From Caulobacter sp. CCUG 60055 (lineage in GTDB: Bacteria > Pseudomonadota > Alphaproteobacteria > Caulobacterales > Caulobacteraceae): a stretch of DNA of 64,000 bases. Numbering within the stretch: position 1 is the stretch's first letter; every line of letters begins with the position of its first letter. The notes beneath the pieces are model-generated. The model was given only the letters and a program-made list of their open reading frames with translations. It searched no databases and was not told the DNA's origin. A program made the translations under genes and the position numbers. Below are positions 43,644 to 52,996 of the stretch, in pieces. Location of the stretch: assembly GCF_022750545.1 (NCBI RefSeq), contig NZ_PUIC01000002.1, positions 248,001 through 312,000 on the forward strand. Reading direction: 5' to 3'.

Positions 43644-44140
43644 ACGCCTTGAGGAGGGCGGGGTCCTGCGGAGCCGGCCTCGTTCTGCTGGCGCTGGCCG
43701 CGACGTCGACCGCCGCCGCGCCCTCGTCGGGCCAGCTTCGCCTCGATCCGAACGACATCGCGGCCCTCGCCAAGGGCGGCGCGGGCGCCGGGACCTCGGG
43801 CGTGGCCGGCATTCAGACCACCGTGCTGCTTGGCGACCCCGCCGCCCCCGGGCCCTACGCCATCGCGCTCCGGGTGCCGCCCCACACGACCATCGCCGCC
43901 CATACGCATCGCGACGACCGTTCCGCCGTCGTGGTCTCCGGGACCTGGTGGTTCGGCTACGGCCCGAGCAACACCCAGGACAAGCTCAAGCCGCTGGCTC
44001 CAGGCAGCTTCTACACCGAACCCGGCGGCCAGGCCCACTTCGCCAGGACCGGCGACCAGGCCGCGGTCGTCTACATCACCGGCGTCGGCCCGACGGACAC
44101 CCGCTACGTCGAGGCCTCCGCCGATCCAAGGCGGCCCTAG
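43640..44140 (+). CDS. exported cupin-domain protein
   Basis: A 166-aa protein with a signal peptide ('MNALRRAGSCGAGLVLLALAATSTAAA') and one cupin barrel. Metal-binding motif 1 reads 'PPHTTIAAHTHRDDRSAVVVSGTWWFGYG', and motif 2 is 'PGSFYTEPGGQAHFA'. The His residues are kept, while the usual Glu of motif 1 is unclear. The GTG start overlaps the hydrolase stop by 4 bp. It could be a small metal-dependent isomerase, oxygenase or sensor. It is an operon partner of the epoxide-hydrolase-like enzyme. Confidence 0.85.
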   Translation: MNALRRAGSCGAGLVLLALAATSTAAAPSSGQLRLDPNDIAALAKGGAGAGTSGVAGIQTTVLLGDPAAPGPYAIALRVPPHTTIAAHTHRDDRSAVVVSGTWWFGYGPSNTQDKLKPLAPGSFYTEPGGQAHFARTGDQAAVVYITGVGPTDTRYVEASADPRRP

Positions 44141-44180
44141 CCCAGCCTCGTTCCGTCAACTCCGCCCGAAGGGGTCTCGC

Positions 44181-44792
44181 ATGACATCCTACGCCGCCAT
44201 CCGAGATCCGATGGCCGACCACCTGCTGACGCCGCAGAACGCCGCCGTCCTGATCATCGACTTCCAGCCCGTGCAGGTGAACTCCATCGCCTCGCGCGAC
44301 AAGCGCCAGCTGGTCGCTAATATCACCGCGCTCGCCCGCATCGCGAAGCTCTACGGCCTCCCGGTCGTGCTGGCGACGGTGAACGTGTCCACCGGACGCA
44401 ACCAGCCGACCATCCGCCAGATCATCGAGGTGCTGGGCGACGCGCCCATCATCGACCGCACCTCGATCAACGCCTGGGAGGATCAGGACTTCGTGGCGGC
44501 CGTGAAGGCGACGGGCCGGAAGAAGCTGATCATGGCGGCGCTCTGGACCGAGGTGTGCCTCGTCCATCCCGCATTGGACGCCCTCGCCGAAGGCTTCGAG
44601 GTCTATCCCGTCGTCGACGCCTGCGCAGGCACTTCGCTCGAAGCTCACGACGCCGCGCTTGACCGCCTCGTGCAGGCCGGCGCCAAGCCGACGAGCTGGG
44701 TGCAGCTCATCTGCGAACTGCAGCGCGACTGGAATCGCGAGGCTACCGTGCCCGGCTTCGCGGATATACTTTTCGCCATCGAAGGCCATTGA
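44181..44792 (+). CDS. isochorismatase-family cysteine hydrolase (YcaC-like)
   Basis: A 203-aa cytoplasmic hydrolase. The catalytic triad region is visible: Asp in 'AVLIIDFQP', a Lys/Arg-bearing segment before 'LIMAALWTEVCLVHPALDAL', and the nucleophile Cys in 'WTEVCL'. 'VYPVVDACAGTSLEAHDAALDRL' is the typical tail of YcaC-type members. Family enzymes hydrolyse amide, carbamoyl or vinyl ether bonds. The ATG has CGAAGGGG upstream. No signal peptide is present, unlike its two upstream operon partners. Confidence 0.9.
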   Translation: MTSYAAIRDPMADHLLTPQNAAVLIIDFQPVQVNSIASRDKRQLVANITALARIAKLYGLPVVLATVNVSTGRNQPTIRQIIEVLGDAPIIDRTSINAWEDQDFVAAVKATGRKKLIMAALWTEVCLVHPALDALAEGFEVYPVVDACAGTSLEAHDAALDRLVQAGAKPTSWVQLICELQRDWNREATVPGFADILFAIEGH

Positions 44793-44803
44793 GCGCGGGG
44801 GGA

Positions 44804-45301
44804 ATGATGATCCTGGGACTTTCAACCGGCGCCTTCACAGCGCTCCATGTCGCCATCAGCCTGCTGGCGATCGTCAGCGGCCTGGCGGCGGCGGCCGGAC
44901 TGGTGCGCGACCGACGGCCAGGCCCTTGGACCGCGATCTTCCTGGCGACCACCATCGCCACCAGCGCGACCGGCTTCTTCTTCCACTCGAAAGCCATCGG
45001 TCCGCCCCACATCGTCGGCGTCCTGTCTCTGGTCATTCTGGGACTGGCGGTCTGGGCGCTCTACGGCCGCAGGCTCGTCGGAGCGTGGCGGCCCGTCTAC
45101 GTCGTCTCCGCGATCCTGGCGCTTTACCTCAACGTCTTCGTGGGCGTCGTCCAGGCCTTTCAGAAGATCGGGCCCCTGCACGCGCTCGCCCCCGCCGGCT
45201 CGGAGCCTCCGTTCCTCGCCGCCCAACTGCTGACCTTGGTCGCCTTCGTGGTCCTCGGCGCCTACGCCCTGCGCCGTTTTCGGAACGTGAGCCCCGGCTA
45301 G
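44804..45301 (+). CDS. four-helix inner-membrane protein of unknown function
   Basis: A 165-aa hydrophobic protein with about four membrane segments ('LHVAISLLAIVSGLAAAAGLV', 'TAIFLATTIATSATGFFF', 'HIVGVLSLVILGLAVWALYG', 'VYVVSAILALYLNVFVGVVQAF' and a C-terminal one). Conserved-looking His and Phe/Lys residues sit between helices 2 and 3 ('FFFHSKAIGPPHIVG'). A TTG at 44789 overlaps the previous stop, but the ATG at 44804 has GCGGGGGGA right before it. It is the last gene of the operon; a role in transport or redox is possible, but no family was recognised. Confidence 0.75.
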   Translation: MMILGLSTGAFTALHVAISLLAIVSGLAAAAGLVRDRRPGPWTAIFLATTIATSATGFFFHSKAIGPPHIVGVLSLVILGLAVWALYGRRLVGAWRPVYVVSAILALYLNVFVGVVQAFQKIGPLHALAPAGSEPPFLAAQLLTLVAFVVLGAYALRRFRNVSPG

Positions 45302-45463
45302 GCCGGCGCTTTCCCGCCGCCGCCGCGCCCGCCGCGCGGCGGCGAAATCCCCGACCGCCAAAAAAATGTAACTCAAAGCCACTACCGAACCTGCCCAGCC
45401 CCGCCCGCCAGCCCTGACGCCGGCGGCGGCGGGCCGGTTTCGAAGAGCTTGTTGCACCGCGAG

Positions 45464-48349
45464 ATGACCCGTTTCGCCCGCCGTGAAGCGCGGAGCGCCC
45501 TGGCCTGCATCCTGGGGGTGTCGGCCTTTGCGGCCGCGTCTTCGTCGGCCGCGGCCGAGGGGCTGGCGCTGGGTCAGGCCCTGCTCGCCCTGGGGCGCAA
45601 GTCGGGCATGCAGATCGTGTTCGAGCCCGGACGGATGGCCGGGCGCCGGGTGGACGGGTTTGTCAGCACGGGCGACGCCCAGGCCGACCTGCGACGGCTG
45701 GCCGGCCTCGCCGGCTTCGAGGTCGTCACGCTCAAGCCGGGGCTGTTCGCGTTGGTTCCCGCGCGTCCGAAGCGCGCTCAAGTTCAGCAAGCGGCGCCCG
45801 GCGCGGAGCGCGACGAGGCGAGCCCCTCGGTCGACGAGGTGGTGGTCGTGGCCGCCCGTCCCGGCGACCAGGTGTCGGACATCTGGATCAAACGGTTCGC
45901 CACCCAGCAGATCGACCGCACGTCCGCCGACGAGATCGCCCGCCTGCCGGCCGCCTCGTCCGCCGAAGCCGTCCGGCTGACGCCGGGCGTGCAGTTCGAC
46001 AACCAGCGGGGGCTGGGCGAGTACATCTATGCGCGCGGGCTGGATTCGAACTTTCACCTCGTGCAGCTCGACGGTCGCAGCATCGCGCTCAACGAACTGA
46101 TCGAAAACGGCGGCCCGCGCGGGCGCAGCTTTCGGTTCGAGGTCGTGCCCGCCGAGCTGGTCTCGCAGCTTGAGGTGGTCAAGACGCCGAGCGCGGCCGA
46201 TCAGGACGGCGCCGTCGGCGTCACGGTCGACATCCAGACCCGCAAACCGCTGGACATCGGCGAGCGGCAGGACCTGACCGTTCAGGTCATCGACAACGAC
46301 CTGCGCGGCGTTCCCGGCGGCGGCGTATCGGGCCTGGTCAGCTGGGTCGACCGGGACCGCACCTTGGGGGTCGCGGTCAGCGGCCTGTCGCGCAACCGCT
46401 TCATCCGCAACGACCGGTTCTTTGAATTCCAGTGGGCGAGGGGCGCCTTCGTCCCGACCCTGCGCGAGACCGACTATGCGCCCAGCCGCGTCCGCCCGAC
46501 CATCGAGCTGGAGGAGCGGACCCAGCAGGCCGCCGCCCTGGCCGTGCAGTGGCGGCCGACGCCCGCCTATCTCGCCGAACTCGACGTGCTCGCCGAGCGG
46601 CTTGACGTGCACTACGACGAGTACGGGCTGGACATCTATCCCGACGACGCCAGCATCCGGCGGCCGGTCTTCGTCCCCGGAAGCGAGCGGCGCGTCGGCG
46701 ACACCATCGTGGCGGGGCGCATCGACAACGTGCGGTGGATGGCCTCGCGCGAGACCAGCCTGAACCGTCACGACCTGCTGGCGGCGGGGCTCCGGCAGAC
46801 CTTCGCCTTCTCGCGCTGGAAGGTCACGGCCGACGCCGCCTATTCGCGCGCGCACAGCTTCCATCCCGACGGGCAGGGCACCTCGCGCGACCGCATCGCC
46901 TTCTTCGCCCCGTTGAGCTTCGATTTTTCGGGCGGCTACCGCAGCTTGGCCTCGCTCAAGACCGACGTCGACTACGCGGACCCGAACAGCTACGCGGCCT
47001 GGACCTACAACTACGCGCCCAAGGACTCGGTCGATATCGACGAGGCCTACAGGATCGACGCCGAGCGGGCCTTCGACGGCGTGCTGACGGCGGTCAAGGC
47101 GGGCGTCCTGCGGCAGCATCGGGCGCGGGCCTACCGGCGGCGCGACTGGTTCCTGGACGGCCTGACGGGAACGCCGCTCTCCGCCCTGGGGCCAGCCTAT
47201 TACGGGGCCTTGCCGTTCGGGAACTTCATGTCCGGCCTGCCCGGCGACAGTCCGCGGGTCTGGGTGGCGCCGTCGGCCAGCGCGTTCCGCGCGGCGCTGT
47301 TCACGCCCCAGGTCGCGGCCCTGCCCCTCACGCCCGACGATCTGGCGGCCAGCTACGACGTCGACGAGGACGTCCTGGCCGGATACCTCCAGGCCAGCTT
47401 CGCGTTCCGGCTTTTCGGCGCGCCGATCAGCGGGGAGGCGGGTCTGCGCCGCGCCTCGACCCGACAGGTGTCGAGCGGCTACGTCAGCGACGGGCGCGCC
47501 GCGACGCCGGTCTCCTACGAGCGGTCCTATGCGAACTGGCTTCCCAGTCTCAGCCTGAGGGCGGAACTGCGGCCCGACCTCGTCCTGCGCGCCTCGGTCG
47601 CCCGGACCCTGACCCGCCCCAACCTCATCGACGTGGCTCCGCGCATCACCACCTCGCTCGACAACGAGACCGCCTCGGGCGGCAATCCGGACCTGAGGGC
47701 GTTCAGCGCGACCAATCTCGACCTGGCTCTGGAATGGTATCCGGGCCGATCGGCGACGCTGTCGCTGTCGGCGTTCCGCAAGGACATGGACAACTACATC
47801 ACCTCGCAGAACGCGCCGCTCGAGGTTCCCGGCCACGGCGTCCTGCTGATGACCACCAGCGTCAACGGCGGGCGCGCCACGCTGGACGGCCTCGAACTGG
47901 TGTTCCGCGACAGCTTCATGCTGCCCGGCGTGGGCGGGCGGGTCACCCTGGGCGGCTCGGCCGCCGCCGCCTCCAGCCAGTCCCGCTTCCTGGCGGGCGA
48001 CCGTCCGATCCGCGATCGGCTGACGGGGTTGTCGCAGACCAGCTACAGCCTCACGGGCGTCTACGAGCGGGGGCCGCTCTCGGCGAGCCTCGGCTATTTC
48101 TGGCGCGACCGGTACCTCAACAGCTACGGCAGCTCGGCGATCGGCGAGGAGTACGTGGCGCCCCTGGGCACGCTGGACGGCCAGATCGCCGTCAACCTGT
48201 CGCCGAACCTGACGGTCGAGATCGGCGTCGCCAACCTGACCGACGCGCGCAAGTACGTGTTCGGCGTTTCGGAGATTCAGCCTAAGGAGATCAACGCCTT
48301 CGGGCGGACCTTCACCTTTTCCCTCAAGTGGCGTCGCGGCGGCGGATGA
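45464..48349 (+). CDS. TonB-dependent receptor with STN signalling domain
   Basis: A ~961-aa outer-membrane receptor. The signal peptide ends near 'SSSAAAEG'. An STN domain follows ('LALGQALLALGRKSGMQIVFEPGRMAGRRVDGF ... GFEVVTLKPGLFALVPA', ~residues 33-105), then a TonB box ('VDEVVVVAARP'), a plug ('AEAVRLTPGVQFDNQRGLGEYIYARGLDSNFHLVQLDG') and a barrel ending 'GRTFTFSLKWRRGGG'. The plug and 'SAADQDGAVGVTVDIQTRKP' place it in the catecholate/CirA-like branch common in Caulobacterales. The start is uncertain: the ATG at 45464 has no strong ribosome site, while TTGs at 45449/45452 lie close to GAAGAG. The gene overlaps the ECF sigma gene by 4 bp, so the receptor heads the signalling operon. Confidence 0.92.
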   Translation: MTRFARREARSALACILGVSAFAAASSSAAAEGLALGQALLALGRKSGMQIVFEPGRMAGRRVDGFVSTGDAQADLRRLAGLAGFEVVTLKPGLFALVPARPKRAQVQQAAPGAERDEASPSVDEVVVVAARPGDQVSDIWIKRFATQQIDRTSADEIARLPAASSAEAVRLTPGVQFDNQRGLGEYIYARGLDSNFHLVQLDGRSIALNELIENGGPRGRSFRFEVVPAELVSQLEVVKTPSAADQDGAVGVTVDIQTRKPLDIGERQDLTVQVIDNDLRGVPGGGVSGLVSWVDRDRTLGVAVSGLSRNRFIRNDRFFEFQWARGAFVPTLRETDYAPSRVRPTIELEERTQQAAALAVQWRPTPAYLAELDVLAERLDVHYDEYGLDIYPDDASIRRPVFVPGSERRVGDTIVAGRIDNVRWMASRETSLNRHDLLAAGLRQTFAFSRWKVTADAAYSRAHSFHPDGQGTSRDRIAFFAPLSFDFSGGYRSLASLKTDVDYADPNSYAAWTYNYAPKDSVDIDEAYRIDAERAFDGVLTAVKAGVLRQHRARAYRRRDWFLDGLTGTPLSALGPAYYGALPFGNFMSGLPGDSPRVWVAPSASAFRAALFTPQVAALPLTPDDLAASYDVDEDVLAGYLQASFAFRLFGAPISGEAGLRRASTRQVSSGYVSDGRAATPVSYERSYANWLPSLSLRAELRPDLVLRASVARTLTRPNLIDVAPRITTSLDNETASGGNPDLRAFSATNLDLALEWYPGRSATLSLSAFRKDMDNYITSQNAPLEVPGHGVLLMTTSVNGGRATLDGLELVFRDSFMLPGVGGRVTLGGSAAAASSQSRFLAGDRPIRDRLTGLSQTSYSLTGVYERGPLSASLGYFWRDRYLNSYGSSAIGEEYVAPLGTLDGQIAVNLSPNLTVEIGVANLTDARKYVFGVSEIQPKEINAFGRTFTFSLKWRRGGG

Positions 48350-48915
48350 CCGATTCTGAACCGCCTTCCCCCGCCGACGCCCCGACCGGCGTCGCGAGCG
48401 CCTCCAGCCGCGTCGAGCAGGCGCGGCGGTTCGCCGACTTCGTGCGGCGCTATCGCGGGCCGCTGGTGCAGTATTTCCGCAAGCGCGGGCTCGTCCATTC
48501 GGACGCCGAGGACCTCATGCAGGAGGTGTTCCTGCGCCTGATGCGCAGGCAGCGGGACGAGGCGGTCGAAATCTCCGACGGCTATGTGTTCTCGGCCGCC
48601 TCCAGCGTGCTTATCGACCACCATCGCCGGCGCGCGACCAGGGGGGCGAGCGCCGAACTGGACCAGGATCTGGCCGACAACTCTCCCGGCGCCGATAAAA
48701 TCCTGGAGGATCGCGAAGCGCTGCGCGTTATGCATACTGCGCTCTTTCAATTGAACGCGAAGCTGCGAAGGGCTTTCGTCCTGCATAGATTTGAACAGCT
48801 CAGCCACGCCGAGGTGGCCGCCAAGCTTGGCGTCTCGGTCAGCACGGTCGAGAAGTACGTCATGGCGGCTCTGGAGAGGTTGAGGGGCGCCGTCGACCGT
48901 CGTGATGATGTCTGA
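48346..48915 (+). CDS. ECF sigma factor, FecI-like
   Basis: A 189-aa sigma factor. Region 2 reads 'FVRRYRGPLVQYFRKRGLVHSDAEDLMQEVFLRLMRR ... GYVFSAASSVLIDHHRRR'. Region 4 reads 'LNAKLRRAFVLHRFEQLSHAEVAAKLGVSVSTVEKYVMAALERL'. It overlaps the receptor stop by ATGA and overlaps the FecR gene at its 3' end, so receptor, sigma and anti-sigma are translationally coupled. A GC-rich extension to 48328 is possible but unneeded. The likely targets are its own operon and the second receptor at 49994. Confidence 0.93.
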   Translation: MTDSEPPSPADAPTGVASASSRVEQARRFADFVRRYRGPLVQYFRKRGLVHSDAEDLMQEVFLRLMRRQRDEAVEISDGYVFSAASSVLIDHHRRRATRGASAELDQDLADNSPGADKILEDREALRVMHTALFQLNAKLRRAFVLHRFEQLSHAEVAAKLGVSVSTVEKYVMAALERLRGAVDRRDDV

Positions 48916-49855
48916 CCTTTCCACCGATCACGAGGGCGCCAGGGCCGAGCGGCTGGTGCTGCAGGGACTGCGGGCGCCGCTGGACGCCGCCGACGCCGCC
49001 TGGCTGGACGCCTGGGCGGCGGAATCGCCGGCGCGGATGGCCATGATCGACGGCTGGACGCGCGCCTGGGCGATGTCGGGCCTGATCGACCCGCACGAGG
49101 CCGCGGCCAGTGACGGCGCGGTGAACGAGAAGCTTGGGGCCACGGCGACGCGCCGGTGGGCCGTCGCCGCCGGTATCGCGGCGGCGGCGGCGATACCGGC
49201 CGCCGCGTGGCTGGGCCTGCGCGAGCGGGCGCGGACCTACGCCGCCCCCGCCGACCGCTCCTTGACCGCGGCCCTGGCCGACGGCACCGAGGTGGTGCTG
49301 AGCCGCGGCGGGCGCCTGGAGGCGCGCTTTGGCGGCGGGCGCCGAAGCATTCGCCAACTGGCGGGCGAGGCGTTCTACAAGGTGGCCAAGGATCCCGCCC
49401 GGCCGTTCCAGGTCGAGGCCGGCGGCTATCGCCTGACCGCCCTGGGCACCGCCTTCAACGTCGACCCGGCGCCGGGCGGCCTGCACGTCGACCTCGTCGA
49501 AGGCCGGCTGCGGATCGAGCCGCCGGGCGGGGCCGCGGCGATCCTGCTGAACGCCGGCGAGCGCTTCCGGGCCGAGGACGGGCTTCGGGCGGTCGCGGCC
49601 GACGTCGACGCGGCCAGGGCCTGGACCGAGGGACGGCTGGTGTTCGACGACGAGAGCCTGGGACAGGTCGCCGCCAGTATGGCGCGCCATTCCGGCCGCA
49701 GGCTGGTCTTCGCCGACTCCAGGCTGAGCGGCCTGCGCTTCTCGGGCGTCCTGCGCCTCGACGACCTTGCGGCCTGGAAGCCGGCCATCGAGGCGGTGCT
49801 GCCGGTCGAACTGTCCGAGACCCAGGGCGGCTACCTGGTCTCCGCGCGCCGCTGA
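48905..49855 (+). CDS. FecR-type signal transducer/anti-sigma
   Basis: A ~316-aa protein with an N-terminal cytoplasmic segment ('LDAADAAWLDAWAAESPARMAMIDGWTRAWAMSG'), one membrane helix at about residues 85-105 ('WAVAAGIAAAAAIPAAAWLGL'), a FecR domain ('RSLTAALADGTEVVLSRGGRLEARF ... GEAFYKVAKDPARPFQVEAGG ... LGTAFNVDP') and a C-terminal STN-like region ('VFDDESLGQVAASMARHSGRRLVFADSRLSGLRFSG'). Three start codons are clustered (GTG 48902, ATG 48905, ATG 48908), all overlapping the sigma gene. Confidence 0.92.
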   Translation: MMSDLSTDHEGARAERLVLQGLRAPLDAADAAWLDAWAAESPARMAMIDGWTRAWAMSGLIDPHEAAASDGAVNEKLGATATRRWAVAAGIAAAAAIPAAAWLGLRERARTYAAPADRSLTAALADGTEVVLSRGGRLEARFGGGRRSIRQLAGEAFYKVAKDPARPFQVEAGGYRLTALGTAFNVDPAPGGLHVDLVEGRLRIEPPGGAAAILLNAGERFRAEDGLRAVAADVDAARAWTEGRLVFDDESLGQVAASMARHSGRRLVFADSRLSGLRFSGVLRLDDLAAWKPAIEAVLPVELSETQGGYLVSARR

Positions 49856-49910
49856 ACGCTTGTCCCGATGGCGCGGGGCGGGGCGCGCGTGAACTTTTCT
49901 TGAAGATCCT

Positions 49911-49933
49911 ACGGACCCGCTGAAGCGGTCCGT
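49911..49933 (+). other. hairpin between FecR gene and second receptor
   Basis: ACGGACCCGC pairs with GCGGTCCGT around a TGAA loop, with one bulged C. It lies 55 bp after the FecR stop and 60 bp before the next start. It may end the signalling operon or shape the leader of the second receptor mRNA. Confidence 0.4.
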
Positions 49934-49993
49934 TCTGCCTTCCGACGCCGATAAGCGTGGGGAGGGCCCCCGACGCCGCGTCTGGGGATAGTC

Positions 49994-52897
49994 ATGACCA
50001 CCGCAATTTTCGCCCGCGCGCGCCGCCATGGGTTTCTGGCCGGCGCCGCCCTTGCGCCCTTCCTCATGGCCGTGTCCGCCGCCGGCGTCGCGCACGCGGC
50101 CGATGTCGGAGCCTCGTCGTCCGGTTCCGCCGTCGACGAACTGGTGGTGACCGGCGCCAAGGAGAAGGGCTCGTTGCTGGAGAAGCGCAACGACGTCGCC
50201 GTCTCCAGCGTGATCTCGGCCGAAGAGATGACCCGCCGGCCGGTGAGCAACGTCGTCGAAGCCCTGTCGATCCTGCCCGGGGTGTCGGCCTACGCCGACA
50301 TGGGCCTGGGCCAGGCGGCGACCGGCGAACCGGAGTTCGTCACCATCCGGGGCATCGATTCCAGCTACAACGCCTATTCGCTGAACGGCGTGCGCGCGCC
50401 GCAGTCCGATCCCGGCAGCCGCGCCCTGTCGCTGAAGCTGGTGCCGCCCTTCGGCCTGCAGTCGATCAAGGTCGTCAAGTCGCCGACGGCGGAATATGAC
50501 GGCGACTCCATCGGCGGCGTGGTCGATATCCGCACGCCGACGGCCTACGACTTCGGCGGGGCGCTGACGCGGATCACCCTCCGCGGCGACCTGGCCGACC
50601 TGGCCGAGCGGCGCGGCCTGAACGGCAAGGGCGGGGCGGTGCAGGGTGAGTTCGCCCGCAAGTTCGCCGACGGCCGGTTCGGCGTCTACGCCACCGCCTA
50701 TTACGAGCAGAAGAACTCGACCGGCGAGGCGGGCGAAGTCGCCGGCTGGGTCCCCACCGAAGCCTTCCAAAGCGACGTCAAGGACTTCACCAAGGTCGAC
50801 TCGCTTTCGGCGAACTCGTTCAAGTGGGATTTCTACACCAACCGCATCGAACGTTTCGGCGGCAACGTCTCGGTCGACTACCGCACCGACGCGCAAACGC
50901 TCTACGCCCAGGTCACCTATGGCAAGTACAAGGACCGTGGCGACGACAACCAGATGAACGTCCGGCCCGGCCTGGCCAACACCGGCAAGGACGCGGCCGG
51001 CCACCCGCTCGACTACTGGGGCCGCCCGGTCGGGCCGGGGCTGCCGGGCGACGCCAACTACGCGCCGCAGCAGGTCAACAGCAATCCCGGCGGCGGCGCC
51101 TATGACGCCAGCGGCTTCTACAGCATCCCCGGAAGCTTCGCCGGCCACTACTTCCAGCTTCGCGACCAGGAGAGCGAGCTGATCACCGTCAAGATCGGCG
51201 GCTCGACCAAGCGCGACCGGCTGACCTTCGACTACGACCTGTCCTACGGCTACGCCAAGCAGGCCCGGCCGAACTATGTCGAGGCCAGCTTCTACGGCCT
51301 GCCGATCGAGGGCGCCCGCTACAACATCCAGTGGAGCGATCCGCACACCCCGCGCATCGTGTTCAACAGCGCCGCCGCGCGCGACGCGATCTTCAGCCAG
51401 GACTCCAACCGGCTGTGGAAGACGCAGGGCTCCGACAGCGCCTCCGACAACGGCGTCTGGGCCGGCAAGTTCAACGTGACCTATGACGCGGGCGGCAAGA
51501 CGCTGCGCCAGCTCCGCGCGGGCCTGGCCTATTCGGCGTCCGAGCGCAGCCAGTACGAGCATGAGTTCACCGGCTCGGACGGCGACAACCTCGCCCTGCT
51601 GACGCCCCAGGGCTACGCCTCGCCCTATTTCAATCCGGCCGGCCCGACCATCGGCGCGCTGCCGGGAACCAACCTCAGCGGCGCGGTGCTGGGCAGCTAT
51701 CCCGGCGTCTTCCGGGCGCTGGACCGCAGCTATTATCCCGGCCTGATCACGCCGCACGCCTATCAGGACAACTTCGCCATCGACCCCAAGACGGGTCTGG
51801 CGACCTGGGGCAATCCCGGCGCCTATTCCATCAACGACTATAACCGCCGGTCGGTCAGCGGCGACGAGAAGATCCTGGCCGCCTATGTCTCGGCCGAACT
51901 GAACTTCGGCCCGCTGTCGGTCTATCCGGGCCTGCGCTACGAATACACCGACTACTCGGCCACCTATTGGGCGGTGGACGGCGCCAGCGGCGGCTTCAAG
52001 AGCTTCGGCTCGGACTACGGCGAGGTGCTGCCGAGCGTGAACCTCGTCTATCGGACCGACAACGGCCTGGTCTATCGCGGCTCGATCCGGCGCGGCTTCT
52101 CGCGACCGGCGTTCGGGCTGCTGGCCCAGCCGGCCAGCATCAGCCGCGACCCGACCAACTCCAACATCATCCTGGCGATCAGCCAGGGCAATCCGAACCT
52201 GAAGCCGACCGAGTCGATCAACTACGACGCCTCGGTGGAGTACTACAATCAGAGCGGCGGCCTGTTCGAGGCGGCGGCCTACTACAAGGACATCAATAAC
52301 TTCATCTACGCGGCCAGCGTCACCGGGGCCGCGCCCAGCTCCCAGACGGCCTCGCTGGCCAACGCCGGCGTGACCATCAGCCAGCCGGAGAACGGCGGCT
52401 CGGCCAAGCTGATGGGCGTCGAGCTCAACGCCCGCCAGCAGCTCAAATTCCTGCCGGGCCCGTGGAGCGGCCTCGGGGTCGGCGTCAACGCCACGTTTCA
52501 GCACAGCGAAGCCGACAGCAAGCGGGCCGACCACTTCGGCCGCAAGACCTGGCTCCCGCGCGCGCCCGAGCAGATCTTCAATATCGAGGCGTTCTACAAC
52601 TACGGGAATTTCAGCGCGGACCTGACCTATCAGTACACGGGCCTGCAGCTGGTCAACCTGACGAGCAACAATCTCGACAACTACCTCCAGCCGACGAAAT
52701 TCCTCAATCTCAGCGTCGGCTACGTGCTCAACGGCGTGAACTTCACCCTCGCCGCCAAGAACCTCACCAACGAGCCGGTGTTCTGGAAGACGCTAGGCAA
52801 GTCCACGCGCTACCTCGGCACTCAGGACGGCGGCGGCAACGGCTCTTATGTCGAAACCGGCCGGGTGTTCAGCCTGACCGCCAGCTACGCCTGGTAG
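49994..52897 (+). CDS. TonB-dependent receptor without STN domain
   Basis: A 967-aa receptor. It has a signal peptide ('FLAGAALAPFLMAVSAAGVAHAAD'), a TonB box ('VDELVVTGAKEKG'), and a plug 'VVEALSILPGVSAYADMGLGQAATGEPEFVTIRGIDSSYNAYSLNGVR ... IKVVKSPTAEYDGDSIGGVVDIRTPT'. The barrel ends 'GRVFSLTASYAW'. No STN domain is present, so it cannot itself signal to FecR; the receptor at 45464 would do that. 'GIDSSYNAYSLNGVRAP' and 'EYDGDSIGG' place it in the same broad receptor branch as that one. It is followed by two hairpins and a PHP-type hydrolase gene. Confidence 0.93.
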   Translation: MTTAIFARARRHGFLAGAALAPFLMAVSAAGVAHAADVGASSSGSAVDELVVTGAKEKGSLLEKRNDVAVSSVISAEEMTRRPVSNVVEALSILPGVSAYADMGLGQAATGEPEFVTIRGIDSSYNAYSLNGVRAPQSDPGSRALSLKLVPPFGLQSIKVVKSPTAEYDGDSIGGVVDIRTPTAYDFGGALTRITLRGDLADLAERRGLNGKGGAVQGEFARKFADGRFGVYATAYYEQKNSTGEAGEVAGWVPTEAFQSDVKDFTKVDSLSANSFKWDFYTNRIERFGGNVSVDYRTDAQTLYAQVTYGKYKDRGDDNQMNVRPGLANTGKDAAGHPLDYWGRPVGPGLPGDANYAPQQVNSNPGGGAYDASGFYSIPGSFAGHYFQLRDQESELITVKIGGSTKRDRLTFDYDLSYGYAKQARPNYVEASFYGLPIEGARYNIQWSDPHTPRIVFNSAAARDAIFSQDSNRLWKTQGSDSASDNGVWAGKFNVTYDAGGKTLRQLRAGLAYSASERSQYEHEFTGSDGDNLALLTPQGYASPYFNPAGPTIGALPGTNLSGAVLGSYPGVFRALDRSYYPGLITPHAYQDNFAIDPKTGLATWGNPGAYSINDYNRRSVSGDEKILAAYVSAELNFGPLSVYPGLRYEYTDYSATYWAVDGASGGFKSFGSDYGEVLPSVNLVYRTDNGLVYRGSIRRGFSRPAFGLLAQPASISRDPTNSNIILAISQGNPNLKPTESINYDASVEYYNQSGGLFEAAAYYKDINNFIYAASVTGAAPSSQTASLANAGVTISQPENGGSAKLMGVELNARQQLKFLPGPWSGLGVGVNATFQHSEADSKRADHFGRKTWLPRAPEQIFNIEAFYNYGNFSADLTYQYTGLQLVNLTSNNLDNYLQPTKFLNLSVGYVLNGVNFTLAAKNLTNEPVFWKTLGKSTRYLGTQDGGGNGSYVETGRVFSLTASYAW

Positions 52898-52915
52898 GCC
52901 GCGCCTGCAAAAGGA

Positions 52916-52967
52916 CAGAGCGCGTCTGGCGGGCGAAATCGCCGAAACCTTAGCCTGACGCGCTCTG
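52916..52967 (+). terminator. 15-bp inverted repeat after the second receptor
   Basis: CAGAGCGCGTCTGGC pairs with GCCTGACGCGCTCTG (one mismatch) across 22 nt, starting 18 bp after the receptor stop. A second hairpin follows 29 bp later. The pair looks like tandem transcription stops, or a protected mRNA end. Confidence 0.5.
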
Positions 52968-52996
52968 AGCCTGCGGGGCCCTCGGTCCCGCGCCGG

